This document shows positions 7,981-16,034 of a DNA stretch of 64,000 nt, in pieces. The notes under the pieces were generated by a model that made no database searches, was not told the DNA's origin, and saw only the letters and a list, made by a program, of their open reading frames with translations. How positions within the stretch are numbered: the first letter of the stretch is position 1; each line of letters starts with the position of its first letter. The stretch comes from Dyadobacter sp. MSC1_007 (GTDB lineage Bacteria; Bacteroidota; Bacteroidia; Cytophagales; Spirosomataceae). The DNA lies in assembly GCF_023667495.1 (NCBI RefSeq), contig NZ_JAMOZL010000007.1:1-64000 (forward strand), given 5' to 3'. Position numbers and translations under genes: made by a program.

Positions 7981-9957
7981 TCAGAACTTCCATCGTACAA
8001 ATGCCTCCATAGCTTCGTATTCGGCGAGTCCAAGCGAATCATAGAGTTGTGCAGTGCCCCTGTTCCGCTCTTCGGCCCGTTGCCAGAACTCCCTCGAATC
8101 CTCGCCCTGGAATACGACACCGTCTTTTTGCGACTGGTGCTTGAATATCCCCTGACGTTTTTTCAGGACCTGATCCGGGCTCATCGGAACAGCCATTTCA
8201 ATTTCGTAAATATCCCATTCAGCCCAGGCACCGCGGTATAACCATACCCAGCAATCCTTCATGAAATTCTTATGCTTCGAGCGTTGTAATGCAGCCTCGA
8301 TAGCATCCCAGCATACCTTATGCGTTCCATGTGGATCCGCGAAGTCGCCGGCAGCATAAATCTGATGCGGCTTCACTTCCTCGATGAGGTTTTCGATGAT
8401 CTTGATATCTTGCTCACCGATCGGTTTTTTCTGAACAGTACCGGTTTCGTAGAATGGCATATCCAGGAAGTGCGCCTGGCTGGTAGGTATTCCTACAAAA
8501 CGGCAGGTAGCCTTAGCTTCTCCACGGCGGATAAGCCCTTTTACCTTTCTTACCTCCGGCGTATCTATTTCGCTGTTTTTAGTGTGTTTCAAAAAGTCTT
8601 TTGCGTCCAGGAACAGCTGGCTCGCATTGGGACTGTCGATCTCGAAGCCTTTGTTGAAATCCACTACAAAGTCGATGAACCTTAATGCCTCGTCGTCTGC
8701 AACCGCGATGTTTCCGGATGTCTGGTATGCAACGTGTACTTCGTGCCCCTGGTCAACCAGTCTTTGGAAAGTACCACCCATTGAGATGATATCGTCATCC
8801 GGGTGCGGGCTGAAAATAAGGACGCGTTTTTTGGCAGGTTGTGCACGCTCGGGACGGTAAGTGTCGTCGGCATTGGGTTTGCCTCCCGGCCAGCCTGTAA
8901 TGGTATGCTGAAGTTGGTTGAAAACATTGATATTGATCTCGTAGCCTGCACCATATTGTGCCAGCAGATCGCTCATACCATTGTCGTTATAATCCTTGTC
9001 TGTTAGTTTCAGGATCGGTTTATTCAAGGATTGCGATAAATAGGTTACCGCTTTCTTGATCATTTTATTATCCCAAACCACAGAATCAACAGCCCAAGGC
9101 GTTTTGATCCGGGTAAGTTCAGATGCGGCGCTTTCGTCCAGCACAAAAGAAACATCCGTATGAGCCTGCAGGTATGAAGCCGGGTTCAATTCGGTAACCG
9201 GTCCTTCTACTGCACTGCGTATCACCGATGCTTTTCTTTCACCCCATGCCAGCAGTACAATGCGGCGTGCATTCAGGATCGGCGCAACACCCAACGTGAT
9301 CGCTTTACGGGGTACGTTATGCAGCCCGCCGAATTCCATGCCCGCCGCAGCGCGTGTAGAATGGTCGAGCGTGATCAGGCGCGTATGTGAGTTGATCAGT
9401 GAGCCTGGTTCGTTAAAACCGATGTGACCATTTCCCCCGATACCCAGTAGCTGGAAATCCAGGCCACCAACGGCATTAATCTTGTTCTCATATGAAATAC
9501 AGTAATCACGCAGCAATGCCGCGGGAACCGTTCCGTCGGGGAGGAAGTAATTTTCTTTCGGAATATCGACATGATCGAACAATTGCTCTTTCATGAACCT
9601 GTGGTAACTGTAAATGGAGTCAGGCTCCATCGGATAATATTCGTCCAGGTTGAATGAAATCACATTTTTGAAGCTCAATCCCTCTTCCCGGTGCATGCGC
9701 ACGAGGATTGCGTAAACGGTTTTCGGAGAAGATCCGGTAGCAAGTCCCAAAACGCAAGGCTTACCTTCCTTTTGTTTCTGACGGATCAGATCAGCGATTT
9801 CTTTAGCAACCGCATTGGAAGCTTCTTTGGAGTCGGCAAAGATCTGTGTCGGGATTTTCTCATAGGTAATGGGCTGGCCTATCGTGCCATTCGTGCCCTT
9901 TCCATTGCTGGAAGCTTGCATCAGAATTGTTTGGGGACTCACCGTCTGTTGGCTCAT
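7981..9957 (-). CDS. nagB: Glucosamine-6-phosphate deaminase fused to a PIG-L deacetylase domain
   Basis: A 658-residue two-domain protein. The N-terminal part (about 30-320) is a NagB-type isomerase/deaminase with GLATGSSPKTVY, FNLDEYYPM and GIGGNGHIGFNEPGS. It would convert glucosamine 6-phosphate to fructose 6-phosphate and ammonia. The C-terminal part begins at KKRVLIFSPHPDDD (about 377) and is a PIG-L/LmbE zinc deacetylase domain, with a second metal-site HGTH near 545. Fusions of about 640-660 residues are known across Bacteroidota, where they are usually annotated as NagB. The ATG at 9957 has a promoter at 10005-10033. Whether the second domain is active on a GlcNAc compound is inference. 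Confidence 0.9.
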   Translation of the reverse strand: MSQQTVSPQTILMQASSNGKGTNGTIGQPITYEKIPTQIFADSKEASNAVAKEIADLIRQKQKEGKPCVLGLATGSSPKTVYAILVRMHREEGLSFKNVISFNLDEYYPMEPDSIYSYHRFMKEQLFDHVDIPKENYFLPDGTVPAALLRDYCISYENKINAVGGLDFQLLGIGGNGHIGFNEPGSLINSHTRLITLDHSTRAAAGMEFGGLHNVPRKAITLGVAPILNARRIVLLAWGERKASVIRSAVEGPVTELNPASYLQAHTDVSFVLDESAASELTRIKTPWAVDSVVWDNKMIKKAVTYLSQSLNKPILKLTDKDYNDNGMSDLLAQYGAGYEININVFNQLQHTITGWPGGKPNADDTYRPERAQPAKKRVLIFSPHPDDDIISMGGTFQRLVDQGHEVHVAYQTSGNIAVADDEALRFIDFVVDFNKGFEIDSPNASQLFLDAKDFLKHTKNSEIDTPEVRKVKGLIRRGEAKATCRFVGIPTSQAHFLDMPFYETGTVQKKPIGEQDIKIIENLIEEVKPHQIYAAGDFADPHGTHKVCWDAIEAALQRSKHKNFMKDCWVWLYRGAWAEWDIYEIEMAVPMSPDQVLKKRQGIFKHQSQKDGVVFQGEDSREFWQRAEERNRGTAQLYDSLGLAEYEAMEAFVRWKF

Positions 9958-10004
9958 ATTGACTTGAATTTATTAAAGAGTTCGTGAATAGACTCAGGAT
10001 AACG

Positions 10005-10033
10005 CAAATTTACAAATGTGTTCGATCACGCAA
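10005..10033 (-). promoter_or_regulatory. Promoter of the NagB/PIG-L gene
   Basis: On minus, TTG (10033-10031) is followed after 18 bases by TAAATTTG (10012-10005), a full match to the Bacteroidota TTG-N17-21-TAnnTTTG pattern. Transcription would start near 9998, giving a leader of about 40 bases. Confidence 0.6.
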
Positions 10034-10217
10034 GCAGGATATGACCACAAAAGTACAACGGAAAACGAATATTATTAAAATAATTTAAGAAATAACTTAT
10101 ACTTAAAAATACTCCTGAATGCAGAATACCGGCTATCTCACAGTCTGCGACTTGAATGCCTGTTCGCACTTTAAAGATAAAGTAAGTGTTAGTATTTTAT
10201 TCCAAAATAATTGCTCG

Positions 10218-10225
10218 TATTTTTG
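10218..10225 (+). promoter_or_regulatory. Possible -7 element of glyA
   Basis: TATTTTTG matches TAnnTTTG 44 bases before the glyA ATG. The -33 region (GTTAG near 10188) is poor. The 312-base gap 9958-10269 between the divergent NagB-like gene and glyA holds this site and the minus-strand promoter, and otherwise shows only AT-rich DNA. Confidence 0.45.
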
Positions 10226-10269
10226 CGGCTTATTCCACGTAATATCACACCATTTTTCTGACAAAGCCC

Positions 10270-11574
10270 ATGTCTACACTCACCAGCGTTGAACGTGACA
10301 CCACCATTTTTGATCTGATCAACAGAGAAAAACATCGCCAGGAGTCTGGTATCGAACTGATCGCTTCTGAAAACTTCACATCCCGTCAGGTCATGGAGGC
10401 GTCTGGCAGTGTGTTGACCAACAAATATGCAGAAGGCCTTCCCGGCAAACGCTATTACGGCGGGTGCGAAGTCGTTGATGAAATTGAACAAATCGCAATC
10501 GACCGCCTTAAAGAACTTTTCGGGGCAACCTGGGCTAATGTGCAGCCTCACTCGGGCGCACAGGCTAACACAGCTGTATTCCTGGCATGCCTGAACCCTG
10601 GCGACAAGATCATGGGTTTCAACCTGGCACACGGAGGCCACCTTACACACGGATCGCCTGTTAATATCTCAGGTAAGTATTTCCAGCCTGTATTTTATGG
10701 TGTTGAGGCAGAAACAGGATTGATAGACTGGGACAAAGTTGAAGAAACTGCATTGAAAGAGCGCCCGAAGCTTTTGATTTGTGGAGCTTCGGCATACAGC
10801 CGTGACTGGGATTACGAACGCCTTCGTTCGATCGCCGATCAGGTTGGTGCATTGCTGATGGCTGATATTTCACACCCGGCAGGTCTGATCGCGAAAGGGC
10901 TTTTGAAAGATCCGTTCGATCACTGCCACATTGTTACAACCACGACACATAAAACATTACGTGGGCCACGCGGAGGTGTGATCATGATGCGTAACGACTT
11001 TGAAAACCCATTCGGTATCAAAACTCAGAAAGGTCAACTTCGCACGATGTCCTCGTTGCTTGACTCGGGCGTTTTCCCGGGAACACAAGGCGGACCGCTT
11101 GAACATATTATCGCAGCGAAAGCCATTGCTTTCGGCGAAGCATTAAGCGAGGGTTACTATAACTACGCGACACAAGTTGCCAAAAACGCACAAGCAATGG
11201 CGAAAGCGTTTGTCGACAAGGGTTACAGGATCATTTCCGGCGGTACAGACAACCATTTAATGTTGATCGATCTTCGCACTAAAAACGGGGTAGAGTCAGG
11301 GTTGACTGGTAAACTGGCAGAAAATACATTGATCAAAGCGGACATTACCATTAATAAGAATATGGTTCCGTTTGATGACAAATCGCCAATGGTAACCTCT
11401 GGTATCCGTGTCGGAACAGCCGCAATGACAACCCGTGGATTGCTGGAAAGCGATATGGAGCGCATTGTGGATCTGGTTGACACTGTTTTGGTTAACCATG
11501 ACAATGAAAGCAAGATCGCTGCCGTGAAAACGGAAGTGAACGACTGGATGAAACAATATCCATTATATATCTGA
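10270..11574 (+). CDS. glyA: Serine hydroxymethyltransferase
   Basis: A PLP enzyme that converts serine and tetrahydrofolate to glycine and 5,10-methylene-tetrahydrofolate, the main source of one-carbon units. The 434-residue product has the usual bacterial length. The PLP lysine is K228 in [15 protein letters not shown]. Further conserved segments are [10 protein letters not shown] (29-38), the [12 protein letters not shown] stretch and the ADISHPAGL loop (198-206). The ATG at 10270 is the clear start. The gene appears monocistronic, with its own -7 element upstream and a hairpin terminator after the stop. Confidence 0.98.
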   Translation: MSTLTSVERDTTIFDLINREKHRQESGIELIASENFTSRQVMEASGSVLTNKYAEGLPGKRYYGGCEVVDEIEQIAIDRLKELFGATWANVQPHSGAQANTAVFLACLNPGDKIMGFNLAHGGHLTHGSPVNISGKYFQPVFYGVEAETGLIDWDKVEETALKERPKLLICGASAYSRDWDYERLRSIADQVGALLMADISHPAGLIAKGLLKDPFDHCHIVTTTTHKTLRGPRGGVIMMRNDFENPFGIKTQKGQLRTMSSLLDSGVFPGTQGGPLEHIIAAKAIAFGEALSEGYYNYATQVAKNAQAMAKAFVDKGYRIISGGTDNHLMLIDLRTKNGVESGLTGKLAENTLIKADITINKNMVPFDDKSPMVTSGIRVGTAAMTTRGLLESDMERIVDLVDTVLVNHDNESKIAAVKTEVNDWMKQYPLYI

Positions 11575-11597
11575 TCGCTTACAAGCTTTTAATATTG

Positions 11598-11637
11598 AAA
11601 CTGCGTAAAGGACCTGGTGCCTTCACGCAGTTTTTAT
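11598..11637 (+). terminator. Terminator of glyA
   Basis: AAACTGCGT (11598-11606) pairs with ACGCAGTTT (11625-11633). An inner AAGG/CCTT extension closes the stem further, and a T tract continues to 11640. It lies 24 bases after the glyA stop. Confidence 0.85.
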
Positions 11638-11751
11638 TTTGTGGGATTTGAAGGAAAACACACGCAGCCGGTTGTATTTGTAACCATGCGCATTTCGTTG
11701 AATAATCATCCGGCAGAAAGATATAACACAAAGAATTGTGCGCTAACTTGT

Positions 11752-11780
11752 TTTGACTTAATAAAGTTTTCATAACTTTG
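11752..11780 (+). promoter_or_regulatory. Promoter of the TPR protein gene
   Basis: TTTG (11752-11755), a 17-base spacer and TAACTTTG (11773-11780) match the Bacteroidota sigma-A consensus well. The position shows that the frame's upstream TTG at 11778 lies inside the promoter, so translation must start at the ATG at 11805. Confidence 0.75.
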
Positions 11781-11804
11781 CACTCCAAAATCGAATTAAT
11801 TGAT

Positions 11805-12506
11805 ATGAGCAAGAAAAATACGGGCGAGTCCGGGCTTGAAATTATTGAAACTCCGGAAGCATTAGCGGGCCAGATCAATAAAGCAGAGGTTTTTTTCGTA
11901 AAGAACCGTAAGATTGTTCTAGGTATTGGGGGAGCTATTCTGGTTGCTATTGTTGGGTTTGCCGGTTACCGTTTTTATATAGATGGTCAGGAAGGAACAG
12001 CTCAGAATGCCCTTGCTAGTGTCGTTTATGATTTTGAAGCAGATTCATTGCAAAAAGCGTTGAATGGCAGTGGCGGAAATGAAGGTCTTTTGTCTATTGC
12101 AGATAGTTATAAAGGTACTGACGCAAGCAACCTGGCGAATTTTTATGCAGGAGTTGCATTGTTAAAACAAGGTAAATATGATGAAGCCATCAGCCGCCTT
12201 CAGTCTTTCAGTTCTTCTGACCTGCTGGTTCACGCACGTGCGCAATCTTTAATAGGTGACGCATATCTTGAAAAAAACCAGCCTGCTGAGGCAATTTCTT
12301 ACTATCAGAAAGCTGCTGATTACGAAAAGAACGAATATTTCACACCAGTATACCTGATGAAATTAGGTATCGCTCAGGAAAAGGCCAACCAGCCTGCTGA
12401 CGCGATCGCTACATATAAACGTATTGTTGACGAGTTCCCACTTTCATCGGAAGTGGTGAATGCCAAGAAATACATGGGATTATTAGAGGGACAGGTCGGC
12501 AAATAA
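11805..12506 (+). CDS. Membrane-anchored tetratricopeptide repeat protein
   Basis: A 233-residue protein with a cytosolic N-terminus, one membrane helix at about residues 37-57 and a TPR-type C-terminal region facing the periplasm. Repeat-like units include ASNLANFYAGVALLKQGKYDEAISRL, ARAQSLIGDAYLEKNQPAEAISYYQKA and the segment starting MKLGIAQEKANQPADAIATYKRI. The architecture resembles YfgM/TPR_21 proteins, which work with the Sec translocon and periplasmic chaperones; that role is inferred from architecture only. The ATG at 11805 was chosen because the only longer start is a TTG within the promoter. Terminators stand on both sides, so it is a single-gene unit. Confidence 0.85.
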   Translation: MSKKNTGESGLEIIETPEALAGQINKAEVFFVKNRKIVLGIGGAILVAIVGFAGYRFYIDGQEGTAQNALASVVYDFEADSLQKALNGSGGNEGLLSIADSYKGTDASNLANFYAGVALLKQGKYDEAISRLQSFSSSDLLVHARAQSLIGDAYLEKNQPAEAISYYQKAADYEKNEYFTPVYLMKLGIAQEKANQPADAIATYKRIVDEFPLSSEVVNAKKYMGLLEGQVGK

Positions 12507-12530
12507 TGGTTAACCATTCTGTTTCTGAAA

Positions 12531-12566
12531 AAGGATAAAGCCGACTACGGTTTTATCCTTTTTTTA
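12531..12566 (+). terminator. Terminator of the TPR protein gene
   Basis: AAGGATAAAGCCG (12531-12543) pairs with CGGTTTTATCCTT (12548-12560) with one wobble around a 4-base loop, followed by a run of seven T. Confidence 0.9.
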
Positions 12567-12626
12567 TTCGTTTAATCCGATTTAAAATAACTTCCTTTTT
12601 TAATAAATTCTTGAAAACCAATTACG

Positions 12627-13121
12627 ATGTCAAGTGCCGATAAAAATCTGAGCGTATTTACAACGGAAGGACTTCCGGATATCAGCAATAAAAAATTCGC
12701 GATCGTCGTGGCCGAGTGGAACAGCGAGGTGACCGAAAAACTGTTTGAAGGCGCCTATCAGACGCTCATTACCTACGGGGCACTGGCAGGCAACATCGTC
12801 AGAGGCAATGTTCCGGGTAGCTTTGAGCTCACGATCGGTTCACAATGGTTTGCACAGCGCAGCGACATTGATGCTGTAATAGCATTGGGCGTTGTAATCC
12901 AGGGAGAAACCAAGCACAACGATTATATCAACCATGCTGTGGCACAAGGCATTACCAACGTAAGTCTCAAATACGACAAGCCGGTTATTTTTGGCGTATT
13001 AACCCCCAACAACATGGAGCAAGCTCTGGAAAGATCGGGCGGCGTACACGGCAACAAAGGCGACGAAGCCGCGATGACAGCGATCAAAATGCTGGGCTTA
13101 AAAGTAATTTTGAATGACTGA
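12627..13121 (+). CDS. ribH: 6,7-dimethyl-8-ribityllumazine synthase
   Basis: Penultimate enzyme of riboflavin synthesis. It joins 5-amino-6-ribitylaminouracil with 3,4-dihydroxy-2-butanone 4-phosphate. The 164-residue length is typical of the capsid-forming enzyme. Conserved elements are FAIVVAEWNSEVTEKLFEGA near the N-terminus, VPGSFELTIGSQ near 62-73, and GVVIQGETKHNDYI near 92-105, with the catalytic histidine in TKHND. The GVLTPNNMEQALERSGG segment (about 121-137) is also conserved. The ATG at 12627 is the only reasonable start. The stop codon lies inside the first unit of an octanucleotide repeat structure that fills the gap to aspartate kinase. No other riboflavin genes are nearby. Confidence 0.97.
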   Translation: MSSADKNLSVFTTEGLPDISNKKFAIVVAEWNSEVTEKLFEGAYQTLITYGALAGNIVRGNVPGSFELTIGSQWFAQRSDIDAVIALGVVIQGETKHNDYINHAVAQGITNVSLKYDKPVIFGVLTPNNMEQALERSGGVHGNKGDEAAMTAIKMLGLKVILND

Positions 13122-13260
13122 ATGAGTGACTGAGTGAATAGGGCGGGCGCTCCTGTTCGGCAGCGAAAATCCCAGTTTGATTTTCTCATCAGATATATTC
13201 ACTCATTCACTCATTCGCTCATTCACTCATTAAACCATTCAGTCATTCAATCATTCAAAA
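13108..13260. repeat. Octanucleotide-repeat inverted structure between ribH and aspartate kinase
   Basis: The right arm (13196-13259) consists of eight consecutive octamers of consensus CATTCACT, with variants CATTCGCT, CATTAAAC, CATTCAGT, CATTCAAT and CATTCAAA. The left arm (13112-13140) carries three and a half complementary octamers (GAATGACT, GAATGAGT, GACTGAGT, GAATA) and includes the ribH stop codon. The arms can fold into a long imperfect hairpin. Its loop holds a second hairpin, GAAAATC (13165-13171) with GATTTTC (13179-13185). It could act as a terminator, attenuator or RNA-stability element; function is unknown. Confidence 0.75.
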
Positions 13261-13267
13261 TTAAACT

Positions 13268-14626
13268 ATGCAAGTCTGGAAATTTGGCGGTACTTCGGTA
13301 GGGAAGCCTGAGCGCATGCACTCAATCCGCGAACTCCTCAATGGTGATCCTAATCGTAAAATTGTGGTATTGTCGGCTTTGTCGGGATCGACGAATGCGC
13401 TGATTGCTATCGGAGAAGCAGCCAAAGCGTACGACGATGCCAAAGCAGCGGCTTTGATTGATGAATTGAAAAATCATTACGATCTGTTTATAAGGGAATT
13501 GTATTCGACACCGGAAGGTTTGGCGAATGGTCAGCAGGCGGTTGATGCAGAGTTTGGTTTTATCAAATCGGTAGTTGGTGTAAAACCTTTTACGATCAAG
13601 CAGGAGAAAGAACTTGTTGCGGAAGGCGAAATATTGAGCACCAAAATGTTCCAGGCCTATTTGGAGGAAAAGGGTGAAAGCTCTGTTTTACTTCCTGCAT
13701 TGGATTTCATGCGCATTGACGCGGACGGCGAGCCGGAACTGGCGGCGATCGAAGAAAAGCTGGTAACGATCCTGAATCAATATACGGATAAGCAGACGAT
13801 CATTACGCAAGGATTTATCTGCCGGAATCCACGTGAGGAGGTGGATAACCTGAAAAGAGGTGGATCGGATTACACTGCATCGCTCATTGGTGGCGCTATC
13901 CGTGCCGACGAGATCCAGATATGGACAGATATCGACGGAATGCATAACAATGACCCCCGCATTGTAAAACGCACGTTCCCGATCCGCGAACTAACATTTG
14001 AGGAGGCTGCTGAGTTGGCGTATTTTGGTGCCAAGATCCTTCACCCAAGTACCATCACGCCTGCCAAGTTGCGTGGTGTGCCCGTACGCTTGAAAAATAC
14101 AATGCAGCCCGAAGCACCCGGAACGCTGATCGCGAACCAGAGCTCGGACCGCGACATTAAAGCAATTGCTGCGAAAGACAACATCACGGCGATTTACATT
14201 CACTCAACCCGTATGCTGAATGCTTACGGATTTCTTCGTAGAGTGTTTGAAATCTTCGAGAAATATAAAACGCCGGTGGATATGATCACTACTTCGGAGG
14301 TTTCCGTTTCGGTCACGATCGATAATTCGGAGAATCTGGAACAGATCACCGCGGAACTGAGGGAATTTGCTGATTTAGAGGAGCATGACCGCGACCAGAA
14401 CATCATTTGTATTGTTGGAAATTTCAGCGCCGACAAGGAAGGAATTGCATTGAAAGTGCTCGACGCAATGAAAAATATCCCTATACGAATGATTTCGTAT
14501 GGGGCGTCGGAACATAACCTTTCTTTACTGATCCATTCGAAATACAAAGCGGAGGCATTGAATGTGCTGAATGAGCGTCTTTTCTTTTATGAAGATGCCA
14601 TGAAGGACATCTTTACGGCCCCCTGA
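13268..14626 (+). CDS. Aspartate kinase (monofunctional)
   Basis: Phosphorylates aspartate in the first step of the lysine, threonine, methionine and diaminopimelate pathway. The 452-residue protein opens with the kinase signature KFGGTSVG (residues 5-12). It continues with the RGGSDYTASLIG segment (about 198-209) and the IWTDIDGMHNNDPR stretch of the catalytic domain. Two C-terminal ACT domains (about 300-375 and 378-450) suggest allosteric control by end-product amino acids. There is no homoserine dehydrogenase domain, so this is a stand-alone enzyme of the LysC/ThrA-N type. It starts at the ATG at 13268, 8 bases after the octamer repeat, and serS follows 59 bases downstream. Confidence 0.95.
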   Translation: MQVWKFGGTSVGKPERMHSIRELLNGDPNRKIVVLSALSGSTNALIAIGEAAKAYDDAKAAALIDELKNHYDLFIRELYSTPEGLANGQQAVDAEFGFIKSVVGVKPFTIKQEKELVAEGEILSTKMFQAYLEEKGESSVLLPALDFMRIDADGEPELAAIEEKLVTILNQYTDKQTIITQGFICRNPREEVDNLKRGGSDYTASLIGGAIRADEIQIWTDIDGMHNNDPRIVKRTFPIRELTFEEAAELAYFGAKILHPSTITPAKLRGVPVRLKNTMQPEAPGTLIANQSSDRDIKAIAAKDNITAIYIHSTRMLNAYGFLRRVFEIFEKYKTPVDMITTSEVSVSVTIDNSENLEQITAELREFADLEEHDRDQNIICIVGNFSADKEGIALKVLDAMKNIPIRMISYGASEHNLSLLIHSKYKAEALNVLNERLFFYEDAMKDIFTAP

Positions 14627-14685
14627 TCCAATACAATTGTAAATCTTAACAGCTGATCGCCGAAAGCCGACAGCCGATAGCGCAA

Positions 14686-15978
14686 ATGTTACAAACCAAT
14701 TTTATCCGCGATAACCGGGAGCTTACCATCGCGGGATTGACGAAGAAGCATTTCAAGGACGCCGAACAGGCTGTCGACCGCATTATCGAACTCGATAGCA
14801 AGCGTCGGCAGGTGCAGCAGGACCTCGATGATGTCCTGGCGATGTCCAATAACAAAGCCAAGGAAATCGGGGCATTGATGAAGGCCGGTCAAAAGGCGGA
14901 AGCAGAAGCCGCGAAGGCGGACACTGCTGCGTTAAAAGAGAAATCCAAGGCACTAGATGAGGAGCACAAAGTCATAGAGGCCACTTTACTCGAAGAGCTG
15001 GTAAAACTGCCTAATCTCCCGCACGAAAGCGTTCCGGAAGGCCGTACCGCGGAAGATAATGTAAATGTGCTGGAAGCCGGTTTAAAGCCAACTCTCCCGG
15101 CAGGCGCATTGCCCCATTGGGAACTGATCCGCAAATTGGGTAAAAACCAAGCCCCTATCATTGACTTTGAACTCGGAAATAAGATCACAGGAGCTGGTTT
15201 TCCGGTTTACAAAGGCAAAGCTGCCCGTTTGCAGCGTGCTATGATTTCTTTTTTCCTGAATGAAGCAGGTAATGCGGGCTACATGGAAGTGCAGCCACCT
15301 ATCGTAGTGAATGCAGATTCTGGCTTTGCAACAGGGCAGCTTCCCGATAAGGAAGGCCAGATGTACCACGACGCTCAGGATGATCTGTACCTGATCCCGA
15401 CGGCAGAAGTTCCGGTTACGAATTTGTACCGTGACGTGATCGTTGCAGAAAGCGAGTTACCGGTCAAAAATGCCGCATATACGCCCTGTTTCCGTAGAGA
15501 AGCGGGTAGCTGGGGCGCTCATGTAAGAGGTCTGAACCGTCTTCATCAGTTCGATAAAGTGGAAATTGTGCAGATCTGCAAGCCGGAAGAGTCTTATAAA
15601 GCCCTGGACGAAATGGTAAACCATGTAAAAGGTCTGCTTGAAAAACTCGAACTGCCTTACCGCATTCTGCGGCTTTGTGGCGGGGATATGGGTTTCACAT
15701 CGGCATTGACCTACGACTTTGAAGTATGGTCGGCAGGGCAGGAAAGGTGGCTGGAATGCAGTTCTGTTTCCAATTTTGAAACCTACCAGGCAAACCGGTT
15801 GAAATTACGCTATAAAAATGCGGACAAGAAAACCCAGTTGCTCCATACATTAAACGGCTCAGCGCTTGCTCTGCCAAGAATTGTGGCCGCATTGTTGGAA
15901 AATAATCAGCAGGCAGATGGCACTGTCAAAGTGCCTGCGGTGCTGGTACCTTATTGTGGTTTTGATGTGATTGAATAG
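14686..15978 (+). CDS. serS: Seryl-tRNA synthetase
   Basis: Charges tRNA-Ser, and tRNA-Sec where present, with serine. The 430-residue protein has the N-terminal antiparallel coiled-coil tRNA-binding arm (about 28-100, rich in Lys, Glu and Ala). The class II catalytic core follows: the TAEVPVTNLYRD segment, motif 2 in CFRREAGSWGAHVRGLNRLH, and motif 3 in LNGSALALPRIVAALLEN near the C-terminus. The start at 14686 gives MLQTNFIRDN, typical of the family. The aspartate kinase gene lies 59 bases upstream without an obvious terminator, so the two may share a transcript. A strong terminator follows. Confidence 0.98.
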   Translation: MLQTNFIRDNRELTIAGLTKKHFKDAEQAVDRIIELDSKRRQVQQDLDDVLAMSNNKAKEIGALMKAGQKAEAEAAKADTAALKEKSKALDEEHKVIEATLLEELVKLPNLPHESVPEGRTAEDNVNVLEAGLKPTLPAGALPHWELIRKLGKNQAPIIDFELGNKITGAGFPVYKGKAARLQRAMISFFLNEAGNAGYMEVQPPIVVNADSGFATGQLPDKEGQMYHDAQDDLYLIPTAEVPVTNLYRDVIVAESELPVKNAAYTPCFRREAGSWGAHVRGLNRLHQFDKVEIVQICKPEESYKALDEMVNHVKGLLEKLELPYRILRLCGGDMGFTSALTYDFEVWSAGQERWLECSSVSNFETYQANRLKLRYKNADKKTQLLHTLNGSALALPRIVAALLENNQQADGTVKVPAVLVPYCGFDVIE

Positions 15979-16003
15979 AAAGTGAATATTTGTGATATGC
16001 TGG

Positions 16004-16034
16004 AAAGGCTCTCAATGCGTTGAGGGCCTTTTTG
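16004..16034 (+). terminator. Terminator of serS, overlapping the end of the convergent gene
   Basis: AAAGGCTCTCAA (16004-16015) pairs with TTGAGGGCCTTT (16020-16031), with one G-T wobble and a TGCG tetraloop, then a T run. The hairpin covers the last codons and stop of the convergent MutS-like gene, which ends at 16012. Confidence 0.85.

Noticed and set aside
11778..11804. Longer N-terminus for the TPR protein
   Set aside because: The TTG at 11778 lies inside the TAACTTTG promoter element, so it cannot be translated from the native transcript.
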